DNA of 41,016 nucleotides from Planctomycetota bacterium (GCA_020849795.1 JADZFR010000063.1:1-41016); one strand, 5' to 3'. Counted from the stretch's first letter, positions 1-8,167 are shown. Made by a program: numbers and translations. The notes: a model not told the origin generated them from the letters alone.

Positions 1-188
1 CATTCGGGGCGCTTGAGCGTCTGCAGTGTTCGGTCAAACCTAGCGGATTCGGACGTCGCCGCAGTACGCGCACAAAGCGCAAAGTTGTTCTGTCCCTTGA
101 TGCACACCATCGTGTTCACCAAGCGCCAGCCATCATACGCCATAACGCGACAGGTTACAGCCGGTTCACGACGGGCTGCCACGAACAT
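1..188 (-). CDS. partial CDS, N-terminal end of unknown protein
   Basis: An open frame on the minus strand begins with ATG at 188-186 and runs off the left edge of the window, giving about 62 residues with no stop. An AGGAAA sequence lies about nine bases upstream of the ATG and could serve as ribosome binding site. The translation begins MFVAARREPAVTCRVMAYD and contains no signal peptide or motif that I recognise. A competing plus-strand frame over the same bases has a less natural composition. The gene would be divergent from the small gene at 421. Because only the N-terminus is visible, this is a tentative call and no function is proposed. Confidence 0.38.
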   Translation of the reverse strand, partial: MFVAARREPAVTCRVMAYDGWRLVNTMVCIKGQNNFALCARTAATSESARFDRTLQTLKRPE

Positions 189-215
189 GACGGCCGATTT
201 CCTGACGACCGCCCC

Positions 216-245
216 TTGAACTTTGGGATGCGGCTCAGTTACAAT
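216..245 (+). promoter_or_regulatory. sigma-70-like promoter candidate
   Basis: TTGAAC (216-221) and TACAAT (240-245) are separated by 18 bp. This could drive the small gene at 421 with a leader of about 170 bases. Apart from this and the partial gene on the other strand, the stretch 189-420 shows nothing I can assign. Confidence 0.3.
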
Positions 246-420
246 CCCGCCATGGACGCACGTCAGTGCGCCAGCAGTCGCCCTCAGTGGCAAGCAGTAC
301 GTGTCCTAACTGTCAATCGTGTCCAACGTGTCGTCGTACTTTCCCAATCCAAGTGGAACGGGAGGGGCGGGCCGGAGCTTGTTTGCACGGCCGCACGGAC
401 AGATCGATAGGAGACAGACC

Positions 421-747
421 ATGCAGGACAACCATAACAACGAAGTCGTGCAGCAAGAAACGCATCAGGCAGGAAAGAAGCCGGGCGAGGAGATGGACCG
501 CCGCATCGAAACGGCCCTGAGCAGCTGGTACGTCGGCGACATGCGCGGCGTACTCGGCCTCAAGTGGCGTCTTGGGGAACGGGCCGAGCGTGAAGGCTGG
601 AGCAAGAGCACCACGCTGAAGGTGGCCCGCCGTCTCGGCCAATGCATCTACCACGGGTTGGCTGAGGAACGCGACCTGTGGAACCAGAAGATCCAGCGCA
701 TCGACGACTGGCTCAAACAGGCGACGGTGGCGGAGATCCTCGACTAG
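421..747 (+). CDS. small hypothetical protein, 108 aa
   Basis: The frame is open further upstream (to 319), but ATG 421 is preceded by a good ribosome binding site (AGGAG at about 410-414), so I start here. The product is a charged, mostly helical, soluble-looking protein with a hydrophilic Gln/Asn/Lys-rich first 25 residues followed by a compact Trp- and Arg-rich helical part. It has no signal peptide, no membrane segment and no Cys pair that would suggest metal binding. I do not recognise the family. It appears to be a single-gene unit: it has its own promoter candidate upstream and a strong hairpin terminator 18 bases after the stop codon. A small DNA- or RNA-binding role would fit the charge but is a guess. 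Confidence 0.6.
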   Translation: MQDNHNNEVVQQETHQAGKKPGEEMDRRIETALSSWYVGDMRGVLGLKWRLGERAEREGWSKSTTLKVARRLGQCIYHGLAEERDLWNQKIQRIDDWLKQATVAEILD

Positions 748-764
748 CCAGGCTTCACCGTGCG

Positions 765-796
765 ACCGCCTGTAGGGCCGACGCTCTACAGGCGGT
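765..796 (+). terminator. intrinsic terminator after the 108-aa gene
   Basis: An 11-bp perfect stem (ACCGCCTGTAG, 765-775, with CTACAGGCGGT, 786-796) closes a 10-base loop and is followed by TTGCTTT. Its stem is almost the same as the one in the hairpin at 855-895. Confidence 0.65.
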
Positions 797-854
797 TTGC
801 TTTCGCCGATGGGGTCAAAATGGGGGACACCAAGCAAGTCGTGGCACCCAACAG

Positions 855-895
855 AAACCGCCTGTAGCTCCGGATTCGGCTCTACAGGCGGGTTT
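855..895 (-). terminator. intrinsic terminator of the initiator tRNA
   Basis: Read on the minus strand, a 13-14 bp stem with one bulged base surrounds a 14-base loop and ends in GGTTTCTGTT, starting just past the encoded CCA of the tRNA. The stem core GCCTGTAG/CTACAGGC is shared with the terminator at 765-796, so the two units converge on twin hairpins. Confidence 0.6.
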
Positions 896-900
896 CAGGT

Positions 901-976
901 TGGGAGCGGGGGCTGGACTCGAACCAGCGACCTCAAGGTTATGAGCCTTGCGAGCTGCCATCTGCTCCACCCCGCA
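901..976 (-). tRNA. initiator tRNA-fMet (anticodon CAT)
   Basis: The minus strand folds into a full cloverleaf. Acceptor stem positions 2-7 are GCGGGG paired with CCCCGC; the D stem is GAGC/GCTC; the anticodon stem is CAAGG/CCTTG around CTCATAA; the T arm is GCTGG TTCGAGT CCAGC; a CCA end is encoded. Initiator features are the unpaired 1-72 position (T1 opposite T72) and the A11:T24 pair, which formylase recognises in this family. Two traits are unusual for an initiator: pair 29:41 is A:T, so the usual run of three G:C pairs above the anticodon loop is incomplete, and the discriminator base is C rather than A. Transcribed alone from the promoter at 989-1016. Confidence 0.93.
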
Positions 977-988
977 GTGGTTGGACAA

Positions 989-1016
989 TGGTTACCTTGG
1001 CCTTGTGTTCGGTCAA
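989..1016 (-). promoter_or_regulatory. promoter of the initiator tRNA
   Basis: On the minus strand TTGACC (1016-1011) is followed after 16 bp by TAACCA (994-989). The predicted start lies a few bases before the tRNA. The -10 box is weak, but spacing and position match the tRNA-His promoter at 25502. The rest of 977-1146 shows no other feature. Confidence 0.45.
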
Positions 1017-1146
1017 GGGGGCAGAGCATCAGGGGCTGCGTGTTGCTGCGTTTTCGGCAGCCGGCTTTCGGTGCTTCGGTCGGGCCGCTCTCTACGTTTC
1101 CGGGCGCTGCTGGCACAGGCTTTCGCAAGCCGGCCGCGGCATCCGC

Positions 1147-3393
1147 TCAGCGCTGTACTTCCCGCCAGGGTTTGCTGGCGTAGTTCACCAGCGGCACGTC
1201 GTATCCGGGCCTGATCTTGCCGCCCCTTACCAAATCCTGCGGGTGGTCTACGCCTTCTGCGCCGGCAGGCGGCTGCACGGCGCGGGCGAGCAGTCGCTGC
1301 ACAGGCTTTGCGCCGCCTTCTTCATAGATGCGGAATACGGCGGGCATCAGCAGTGCGGGCCTGGCGGACTTGGCGGGTTCTTTGTTGGCGATGTCAGTGA
1401 GGTTCGGCAGCTCTACAAACTTGTCCGGTTCAAAGGCCAGGTCCGTCACTGCGGCATCCTTGTTGCCGGCCAGCGCAAATTTCAGGCGCGCCCGGGCCAG
1501 CGCGTGGGGGAACTTCCAGTCGCCGGCGGTGCCTTCGGGCAAGCTCGCGACAAAGCGCAGCTCGACGCGTTCGCGCCCACCGTTCTCAAGTTGCCGCCCA
1601 AAGCGCTCATAGACCCACACGCGCCAGCTCGCGCCGCTGTTGGGGTCGCGGTAGATGTCGCGGCCCAGAAAGCGCACGCCGCCGTCATCAAGCCTGCGTT
1701 CAACGCCGGTCAGCGTCAGCAGCTTGCGAGTCTCAAGCTGCACAATCAGGTCGTCGTATACTTTGCCGGCATCGGCGCCTTTGCGACGACGCACGGTGCC
1801 GGGCAGCGAGCAATCGTAGTAGTAGTCCACGCCCGCTTCTTCATCGACTGACTGCACCAGCCACGAACCGCCCAGGCTGTCCTCGGTGCGGATGCGACCC
1901 TTGCCGCTGCGGCCCTCGCGGCCATACAGCTCAATATAGCGGCCCTTCTTCTGGTTCTGGCCCTCGTTGGCGGCGATGTCGATGTCAAACATCAACAGCG
2001 TGCTGGGGATGTTGCCGCCACAGGCGCGCGAGACTTCGTCAAAGCGCTGCACCATGCGGCTTAGGCGTGTGAGCTGCCGCGGGTTGCGCAGGCTGTCGCA
2101 TTGCTTCCAGCCGGGCACGAACAGCGCGTGGCGCAGCAGCGCAGTGGCTCCGGGGCTGGCTGCGTTGAACGTGGGGTTCACGACGGGCTCGATAAACGCG
2201 CTGACGCCGCGCCCAAGGTCAAGCATGCCGCCATGGGCATCGGGCGAAATCGCGCGAATGGGCGCCTCGGTGCACAGGAACTTGTCTCCAAAAGGCAGGG
2301 TAATGCGCCCCAGTGGCGTGGCGGCCTCGCCCCAACGTTCGCACTTTGCCACGACCAGCGTTTGCGCGCCGTCGATCGTGCGCACGCCGGCGCAACGCAC
2401 GAGGCCAAGTGAGACCGACATGCCGCGAAACTTCTCAAAGCGCGCGACTTCGCGTGCGCGGCCCTGCGCAATCGGTTCGCGCATCTCGACGACAATGCCT
2501 GCGCCATCGCCGCGCGCGACCACCAGCCCGAAGCCCAAGGCGTCGCGCAGCAGCGTCGCAGTCAAGCGATCAGGCGGGAACATGCCCTTCATTAGCTCGG
2601 TGATACTGCACTGGCCGCCGCTGATCTCGATGCGCAGCAGACGCCCGGCTGCGGGCTCATGGCTTTCCAGCAACTTCACGTAGCTCTTGGTTGCATCGCG
2701 TTGCGCAGGCCGCGGGATAGCTTCATCCCAGGCAATCACCGCCAGTGTCTGATTGTCGATCCAGACGGGCCGGCCCGCGTGCATGTCGGGCGACTGCGCT
2801 GCCAGTTTCCAGTCCGCGGCACTGTACACAACCAGCCGCGCTACGAACTTGCCGCCAACGTTACGGAATGACCGAAATGCCACGTGCCGGCGATCCGGTG
2901 AAACGACGGCTGCATCCATGAACTCGGGCGAGTTCAAGACGATCGACGCCGCAGGCACCGCGCCGCCTGCGGCATCAAGGGCGTCGGCCTTGAGCACCTG
3001 GGTCAGGCCCTTGAGCGATTGCAGCGGGTCGTAGTGCAGCACATAGGGCGTGCCGTCGATTTCAAACACCTCGGTCAAGGTGCGTCGCCAGGCGCCGCTG
3101 GTTTCGCCTTTGCCCAGCACATGAGTAACGCGGGCGTACTTTGCCGTCGCGCTGTCATAGCGCCAAAGTTCGCAGGTCGGCCATGCGCCATTGCTGCTGC
3201 CGCTGTACGGCCAGGCGTTCACGTCGGGCACGGGAAAGCCCGGGTCGCCCGCGAACTCAGATGTCTTGTCGTCGCTGACGCCGGCGGGGTTCTCCAGCAG
3301 CAGCCAGCCGGAGTTGCCGTCCGGCGCGGAGATGCCGATCTCATTGGCCGCGAGCGGCAGCGCCATCAGCAACATAAGGAAGAAAAGGCGCAT
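1147..3393 (-). CDS. large secreted protein of unknown function, 748 aa
   Basis: The frame is open for 19 codons upstream, but ATG 3393 starts a clear signal peptide (MRLFFLMLLMALPLAANE), so export to the periplasm or beyond is likely. About residues 140-250 contain a stretch reading SPDRRHVAFRSF and a Trp/Asp-rich follow-up that resembles a WD40-like (PD40) propeller blade, so the N-terminal half may be a beta-propeller; this is weak evidence. The C-terminal half alternates beta-rich segments with many charged residues (for example DYYYDCSLPGTVRRRKG) and shows no catalytic motif I know. It lies 63 bases downstream of the aldo/keto reductase gene on the same strand and could be co-transcribed with it. 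The ribosome binding site is weak (GGAAA). No family assigned. Confidence 0.8.
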   Translation of the reverse strand: MRLFFLMLLMALPLAANEIGISAPDGNSGWLLLENPAGVSDDKTSEFAGDPGFPVPDVNAWPYSGSSNGAWPTCELWRYDSATAKYARVTHVLGKGETSGAWRRTLTEVFEIDGTPYVLHYDPLQSLKGLTQVLKADALDAAGGAVPAASIVLNSPEFMDAAVVSPDRRHVAFRSFRNVGGKFVARLVVYSAADWKLAAQSPDMHAGRPVWIDNQTLAVIAWDEAIPRPAQRDATKSYVKLLESHEPAAGRLLRIEISGGQCSITELMKGMFPPDRLTATLLRDALGFGLVVARGDGAGIVVEMREPIAQGRAREVARFEKFRGMSVSLGLVRCAGVRTIDGAQTLVVAKCERWGEAATPLGRITLPFGDKFLCTEAPIRAISPDAHGGMLDLGRGVSAFIEPVVNPTFNAASPGATALLRHALFVPGWKQCDSLRNPRQLTRLSRMVQRFDEVSRACGGNIPSTLLMFDIDIAANEGQNQKKGRYIELYGREGRSGKGRIRTEDSLGGSWLVQSVDEEAGVDYYYDCSLPGTVRRRKGADAGKVYDDLIVQLETRKLLTLTGVERRLDDGGVRFLGRDIYRDPNSGASWRVWVYERFGRQLENGGRERVELRFVASLPEGTAGDWKFPHALARARLKFALAGNKDAAVTDLAFEPDKFVELPNLTDIANKEPAKSARPALLMPAVFRIYEEGGAKPVQRLLARAVQPPAGAEGVDHPQDLVRGGKIRPGYDVPLVNYASKPWREVQR

Positions 3394-3456
3394 GCAGTTT
3401 CCAGTCAGTGACGCGGGGCCCGTTGGTACTACGAATCGGCAGCGTTGCAAGGCGGG

Positions 3457-4428
3457 CTAAACCGATTCCGCAAGCGCCTCAATCGTGGCGATGTCCGGCG
3501 CAGAAAGCGGCGTTTGGCTTGCCTGCACAAGTTCTGCAATCTCCGTCGGCGATTGCGCCGGGCACAGCACGCTGGTGACACCGGGCTGTGCAAGCGCCCA
3601 TGCCACTGCGGCTGCGGGGCCGCTCATCGCGCGGGTTTGCGCCCATGCCTCGAGGCGCTTGGCGAAGTCGGCCGCGCGGCGGAACGCGGGTTGTGTGAAC
3701 CATTCGTCGCGGTCTTCGTCGGTGAACTCTTCATTGCCGCTGTAGCGGCCTGCAAGCAGGCCGGATTGCACCGGGTCCGCGGCGAGAAACGCCACGCCAT
3801 GCTCGTGGCACCAGGGCAACAGTGTGTTCAGCGCGCGGCGGTTCAGCAGGTTTAACGGCGCCTGCACGCTGCGCAACTCGACCAGAGCAGCCAGGGCGAC
3901 CACCTGGTCAAGCGTGTAATTGCAGACGCCCGCAAAGCGCGCGTGCCCGCCCGAAATCAGGTCCTGCAGGCCGCGCGCCGTCTGCGCAGGTGGCGTGCTG
4001 TCGGGCCAGTGCACCTGGTACAGGTCAATGTGCGGCGTCTTGAGCCGGAACAGGCTGTCGTGGCACTGGTTGATCAGGTTCGCGCGCGAGTTGTCCAGCG
4101 TGAGTTCACCCTTGAACGTCAGGCGCGGCCCCGCCTTGGACGTGATGAACAAGGCATCGCGATCCAGGCCCTTGAGTGCGCGGCCCAGCAGTTCCTGGGC
4201 ATGGCCGTTGGCGGTAATCCAGTCGGTGTCGATCAGGTTGACGCCAAGCGCCACGGCACGCGCGATTGTCTGCGCGGTGACGTCTTCGCCGTTGGCGGCC
4301 GGGTCTTCGGTTTGCGGGGCCAGAATCGCAAGTTGGCCCAACGGCAGCGAAGCCGTGGGCGGGGCCGAAAGACTCAGGCCAATCACGCTGACTTCTGGTC
4401 CGCCGGGAAAGAGTGGGCACTTGCGCAT
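3457..4428 (-). CDS. aldo/keto reductase family protein lacking the catalytic Tyr
   Basis: The 323-residue length and the order of motifs match the aldo/keto reductase TIM barrel, which reduces carbonyls with NADPH. The family tetrad is Asp-Tyr-Lys-His. Here Asp67 (NLIDTDW), Lys98 (FITSKAG) and His140 (LYQVHWPD) are present, but the Tyr of the usual VYG motif is replaced: the segment reads DTDWITANGHAQELLG, placing Thr72 where Tyr should be. The N-terminus also carries an extra Ala/Pro-rich stretch of about 15 residues. The enzyme may be inactive, altered in reaction, or use another proton donor. It starts only 33 bases from the divergent kinase gene, leaving little room for separate promoters. 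The family call is firm; substrate and activity are unknown. Confidence 0.85.
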   Translation of the reverse strand: MRKCPLFPGGPEVSVIGLSLSAPPTASLPLGQLAILAPQTEDPAANGEDVTAQTIARAVALGVNLIDTDWITANGHAQELLGRALKGLDRDALFITSKAGPRLTFKGELTLDNSRANLINQCHDSLFRLKTPHIDLYQVHWPDSTPPAQTARGLQDLISGGHARFAGVCNYTLDQVVALAALVELRSVQAPLNLLNRRALNTLLPWCHEHGVAFLAADPVQSGLLAGRYSGNEEFTDEDRDEWFTQPAFRRAADFAKRLEAWAQTRAMSGPAAAVAWALAQPGVTSVLCPAQSPTEIAELVQASQTPLSAPDIATIEALAESV

Positions 4429-4461
4429 GGCTGCATGCTAACTTGGGCGGCGCACACGCGT

Positions 4462-6717
4462 ATGTCGGAAGAGAAACCACCCGAGCCGCCGGAAAGAGGC
4501 GAGACGCTGCTGGATGTCGGCGGCGTCGTACACCTGCCCGAGAGCAGCGAGACGCTGCTCGAGATCGGGCAGATGTCGGTCTACAACAACACCGATGTGC
4601 AGAAGACGCTGCTCGATTTCGCGCCGACCGACGCCGACACCCAGCGCGACAGCGAAGCCGAAACGCGGCGCGTGGCTGCACCCCACGGCGCCATCGGCGG
4701 CCGACGTTACGAGGTCAAGGCCGAGATCGGCCGTGGCGGCATGGGCGTGGTAATGCGCGCCTTTGACCGTGACCTGCACCGCGACGTGGCGCTGAAGGTC
4801 ACGCGCGGCGACCGCACCGGCACGCACAGTATCGGCCGTTTCATTGAAGAGGCGCAGATTACCGGCCAGCTCAATCACCCCAACATCGTGCCTGTGCATG
4901 AACTTGGCCATGAGCCGGGCGGGCGCACGTTCTTCACGATGAAACTGGTCGAGGGCAACTCGCTGGCACGCGTGCTGCGCCAGCTTAAAGCCGGCGATGC
5001 CGCAACGCGCGAAAAGTTTCCGCTTACGCGCAGGCTCTACATCTTTGGACAGCTGTTAAACTGCATGGCCTACGCCCACGACCACGGCGTGATTCACCGC
5101 GACCTCAAGCCTGACAACGTGATGATCGGCGACTATGGCGAAGTCATGGTGATGGATTGGGGCCTGGCAAAAGTCCGCGACCGGCCCGAACTCGTCAGCA
5201 AGATTACCACTTCGCGGCTGCAAACTCCGGGCAGCGAAACCATTGACGGGCAGGTGATCGGCACGCCGGCGTACATGCCGCCCGAGCAGGCCCGCGGCGA
5301 GCGCGACCGCATTGATGAGCGCAGCGACATCTACTCGCTGGGCGCCATCCTGTATGAAATGCTCGCGCTTGCGCCGCCTTACGAAGCCGACACGGCGACA
5401 GACCTGATTCGCAAGGTGGCGACGCAGCCCCCGCTTCCGCCGAGCCAGCGCAACCGCGGTGCTGTCGTGCCGCGCGGGCTGGAAGGGATCGTGATGAAGT
5501 GCCTGTCGCCCGAGCGTGATCATCGCTATGCGACGATTCGGGAGTTGCAGAAGGCGCTCGAGAGCTACGAGGAAGAGGTTGAGCGTTCTGCCGACGAGGG
5601 TTTGTTCTTTTCGCTGCTCGGCAAGACGTTCGCGTTTCTGGTCGTTGCATCGACCTTTCTGGGCACCGCCCTGGTGCTTGTCGGCGCGGAAAACCTGTAC
5701 CTGAGCACCCACCTGCTTGACCCCGGCATCATGAGCGGGCTGACGGTGCTTGCCTTTGGCACGATGGCGGTGTGGCTCTACCTCAAGCCATGGGCGGCAT
5801 TTGACGCGACGCACGGCTTGCTGCTGTGGCAGCGATCGGGCATTACGCCCGAGGGTCTGCGCGGGTACTTCGTGGCTGAGGCGTCGCGCCGCGCCAAGTG
5901 GATGTACCTGGCAGCGGTTGATTTCACACTGGTGTACGCCGTGGCGCTGCGCAGCGTGGGGGCTGCGATTGTCGCGATCCAGATGTTCGGCGGCGCGCTG
6001 CTGGCGATTCTGGCGGTGGGGGCGCTTGAGCAGGGCTGCTACCGCAAGCTGGATGCCCTCGACGCGATCTCGGGCCAGGACCGTCGCGACATGCTGTTTC
6101 GCTGGATGGTGGTTGTGCTGGTGCTGATTCTGGCTGCGTTCTTCATGCACCAGGCGGGCTGGGAGTGGCGCATCCAGCGTATGCCCGCGGACTTCCGGCG
6201 CGGTACGCTGGTGCTGCACCTGGTAGCGGTGCTGGCCGGCGTGTGGGTGATCGCGCAGATCGGGCACCCGACGCGCGAGGTCAACCGCGCCATGCGCATG
6301 CTGCTGAGCCGGCGCATGACACGCGAACAGCGCGAACGCGTGGCACCCATGGCGCGCAGCTTTGCCAGCAACGCGGTGCTGTTCGGCGCGATGGGCAGCC
6401 TGGCATGGATCGGCATGATTTCGCCGGGCATGCTGGACAAGTTCGGACACGAAGTCTCGGCGACGCACTACCTGATGGCGCTGACGCCGATGTGGGGCGG
6501 CGTGCTCTGGAGCTGGTTCTTCCGCTTCAGGGCCGGCAAGTTGATTTTCAAAGCCAGCGACGAACTGGTGCGCAGATATGACCAGTACCGGCTTGACCCC
6601 CAAACGCCCACGACAGGCAAAGCCACTTACTTTGTGGCGTGGGCGCCGTTTCTGTTGGCCGGCGTGGCGTCGGGCGTACTGTTGATCGCCCGTGCCTGGG
6701 GTTGGGTGAGCTTCTGA
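4462..6717 (+). CDS. membrane-bound serine/threonine protein kinase, 751 aa
   Basis: A Hanks-type kinase. After an acidic, Thr-rich N-terminus of about 80 residues (repeated ETLL motifs, possible autophosphorylation sites) come the glycine loop GRGGMGVV (90-97), Lys112 in VALKV, the catalytic loop HRDLKPDN (212-219), DWG at 232-234 in place of DFG, and the activation segment end GTPAYMPPEQA (from 267). DWG and PPE variants are common in planctomycete kinases. The kinase domain ends near 365. The remaining half contains about eight hydrophobic helices separated by short charged loops, so the enzyme is anchored by a polytopic membrane domain rather than one helix with a sensor. ATG 4462 is preferred because an upstream ATG at 4435 adds only nine residues and crowds the divergent gene. 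No strong ribosome binding site is visible. Partner and substrates are unknown. Confidence 0.92.
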   Translation: MSEEKPPEPPERGETLLDVGGVVHLPESSETLLEIGQMSVYNNTDVQKTLLDFAPTDADTQRDSEAETRRVAAPHGAIGGRRYEVKAEIGRGGMGVVMRAFDRDLHRDVALKVTRGDRTGTHSIGRFIEEAQITGQLNHPNIVPVHELGHEPGGRTFFTMKLVEGNSLARVLRQLKAGDAATREKFPLTRRLYIFGQLLNCMAYAHDHGVIHRDLKPDNVMIGDYGEVMVMDWGLAKVRDRPELVSKITTSRLQTPGSETIDGQVIGTPAYMPPEQARGERDRIDERSDIYSLGAILYEMLALAPPYEADTATDLIRKVATQPPLPPSQRNRGAVVPRGLEGIVMKCLSPERDHRYATIRELQKALESYEEEVERSADEGLFFSLLGKTFAFLVVASTFLGTALVLVGAENLYLSTHLLDPGIMSGLTVLAFGTMAVWLYLKPWAAFDATHGLLLWQRSGITPEGLRGYFVAEASRRAKWMYLAAVDFTLVYAVALRSVGAAIVAIQMFGGALLAILAVGALEQGCYRKLDALDAISGQDRRDMLFRWMVVVLVLILAAFFMHQAGWEWRIQRMPADFRRGTLVLHLVAVLAGVWVIAQIGHPTREVNRAMRMLLSRRMTREQRERVAPMARSFASNAVLFGAMGSLAWIGMISPGMLDKFGHEVSATHYLMALTPMWGGVLWSWFFRFRAGKLIFKASDELVRRYDQYRLDPQTPTTGKATYFVAWAPFLLAGVASGVLLIARAWGWVSF

Positions 6718-6744
6718 TTGTAACGGGCACATGCCAACACTGCA

Positions 6745-6763
6745 TGCGGGCAGCGTGCCCGCA
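6745..6763. terminator. hairpin between convergent genes
   Basis: A perfect 8-bp stem, TGCGGGCA (6745-6752) and TGCCCGCA (6756-6763), with a GCG loop sits between the convergent kinase and lpxB stop codons. It lacks a T run on either side, so it may be a weak or factor-assisted terminator, or a small dispersed repeat. Confidence 0.35.
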
Positions 6764-6791
6764 CCACTGGCTGCGATGCCACTGTTGCTGC

Positions 6792-7997
6792 CTACGCGCG
6801 TACCGGCACGACCACGGGAAACTCACTGCTGATCGGGCGCGACACGGGGCGCAGGCCCGCGACACTCAGCACCTGTTCGGCGGCGCGTGCCGATGCGCCC
6901 TTGCCGCCAAGGGTCTTGACGACCTCGGCGAGTTCGCGACGCATCTCGGGGCCGCCGGTTTCGAGGTTCTCGAGCGCAATCAGGCCCATGGTCAGAGGCT
7001 CGGCCTGATGCTGCAACAGTTCCGGCACGACCTGCTTGTTGGCCAGAATGTTCACCATGCACGCCCACTCATAGTTCACCAGCAAGCCGGCGAGAATCGC
7101 GCTGGCCCATGCCATGCGGTAGGTGCACAGGAAGGGCGTGCCGACAATCGCGGCTTCAATCGTGGCGGTGCCGCTGCAGATCAGGCTGAAGTCGGCCAGT
7201 GACATGACCTCGTGTGAGCGCCCGTGAATAGCGCGCAATGGCAGGTCTTCGTGGTCGCTGATGGCGGCTTTGTAGCGGTCGGGGTTGAACCACGGGCTGC
7301 ACCCGACCAGAAAGATCACGTCCTTGCGGCGGTTGTAGATTTCACGCGCGGCATCAAGCATGCGCGGCATCAGGCGGGTGACCTCGGCGCGGCGCGAACC
7401 GGGGAACAAGCCGATCACTTTCTTCTTCGCCGGAATCTTGAAGCCGTGGCGCAGGCCCTCGGCGCGTTTCTTCACTTCATCGTGCTTGATGATGTCGAGC
7501 ATCGGGTGCCCGACAAAGCGCGCCTCAATGCCGTGGCTGGCGTAGAAGTCCACCTCGAACGGAAAGATGACCAGCATGCGGTCAACGAACTTGCGAATCT
7601 GCTCGACGCGGCCCTCGCGCCAGGCCCAGAGCTGCGGGCTGACGTAGTAGACCACCGGAATGTTCAATTGTTTGAAGCGCGGCGCGATGCGCAGGTTGAA
7701 GTCGGGGCTGTCAATCAGCACGACGACGTCGGGCTTGAGTTCTTTGGCCTTCTCGATGACCTGGTCCATCGAATCCAGGAAGAAGCGCAGGCTGCGAACG
7801 ACTTCCACCAGCCCGACCGCCGAGTGCTCCAGCATGTTCCGGAACAGGGTCACGCCGGCACTCTCCATTTTGCCGCCGCCGAGGCCGTACAGTTCGACGT
7901 CGGGGCGCATGGTGCGCAGTTCGCGGGCCAGCATTGCGCCGTAGTTATCGCCGCTGCTTTCGGTCGCGACGATGAACACGGTTGGGCGTTTAGCCAT
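6792..7997 (-). CDS. lpxB: lipid-A-disaccharide synthase LpxB
   Basis: LpxB (glycosyltransferase family 19) joins UDP-2,3-diacylglucosamine and lipid X to make the lipid A disaccharide at the cytoplasmic face of the inner membrane. The 401-residue length fits. Family motifs are seen in order: SSGDNYG near residue 14, LIDSPDFNLR near 95, YYVSPQLWAW near 117, FVGHPMLD near 160, LFPGSRRAEV near 200 and CSGTATIEAAI near 285. The start at 7997 has a GAAGG ribosome binding site. No other lpx gene is nearby, so it stands apart from the usual lpxD-fabZ-lpxA cluster. Its presence argues for an LPS-containing outer membrane. Confidence 0.97.
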   Translation of the reverse strand: MAKRPTVFIVATESSGDNYGAMLARELRTMRPDVELYGLGGGKMESAGVTLFRNMLEHSAVGLVEVVRSLRFFLDSMDQVIEKAKELKPDVVVLIDSPDFNLRIAPRFKQLNIPVVYYVSPQLWAWREGRVEQIRKFVDRMLVIFPFEVDFYASHGIEARFVGHPMLDIIKHDEVKKRAEGLRHGFKIPAKKKVIGLFPGSRRAEVTRLMPRMLDAAREIYNRRKDVIFLVGCSPWFNPDRYKAAISDHEDLPLRAIHGRSHEVMSLADFSLICSGTATIEAAIVGTPFLCTYRMAWASAILAGLLVNYEWACMVNILANKQVVPELLQHQAEPLTMGLIALENLETGGPEMRRELAEVVKTLGGKGASARAAEQVLSVAGLRPVSRPISSEFPVVVPVRA

Positions 7998-8007
7998 AAG
8001 TAAGCCT

Positions 8008-8064
8008 TCAGTGTGAGCCGTGGCATTGGCGACAGGGTGCGATCTTTCGTGCCCTGCCTGCCAT
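8008..8064 (-). pseudogene. possible remnant of a REP-associated (IS200-like) transposase start
   Basis: A tiny frame reads MAGRARKIAPCRQCHGSH and stops. The beginning M-x-R-x-R-I-x-x-P followed by a nearby H resembles the N-terminus of REP-associated tyrosine transposases, and tandem repeats with GGGGTCAAAG units lie just upstream (8119-8161), a setting I associate with such genes. No later transposase motif follows; the lpxB start is 11 bases beyond. It could equally be chance. The interval 8065-8118 shows nothing else. Confidence 0.28.
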
Positions 8065-8118
8065 TGAGTTATCGGACGTTACCCCTTCCGACTTTGCTCG
8101 CTTTCCACGAACTCGTTT

Positions 8119-8161
8119 CTTTGACCCCGTACTTTGACCCCGTACTTTGACCCCGTACTTT
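8119..8161. repeat. 13-bp tandem repeat, 3.3 copies
   Basis: The unit CTTTGACCCCGTA occurs at 8119-8131, 8132-8144 and 8145-8157, followed by CTTT of a fourth copy. It lies between the radical SAM gene stop and the lpxB start, and on the minus strand reads as repeated GGGGTCAAAGTAC. A related GGGGTCAAA is found at 811-819. Confidence 0.93.
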
Positions 8162-8167
8162 CCGTGA

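Noticed and set aside
13..219. Plus-strand 68-codon frame at the left edge
   Set aside because: The opposite strand over the same bases gives a more natural protein with a ribosome binding site.
3943..4461. In-frame upstream extension of the kinase
   Set aside because: It would be antisense to the conserved aldo/keto reductase gene and lacks any recognisable protein features.
5056..6732. Minus-strand frame of 558 codons opposite the kinase
   Set aside because: His/Arg/Gln-rich composition with no motif; a shadow caused by high GC content opposite a well-supported kinase.
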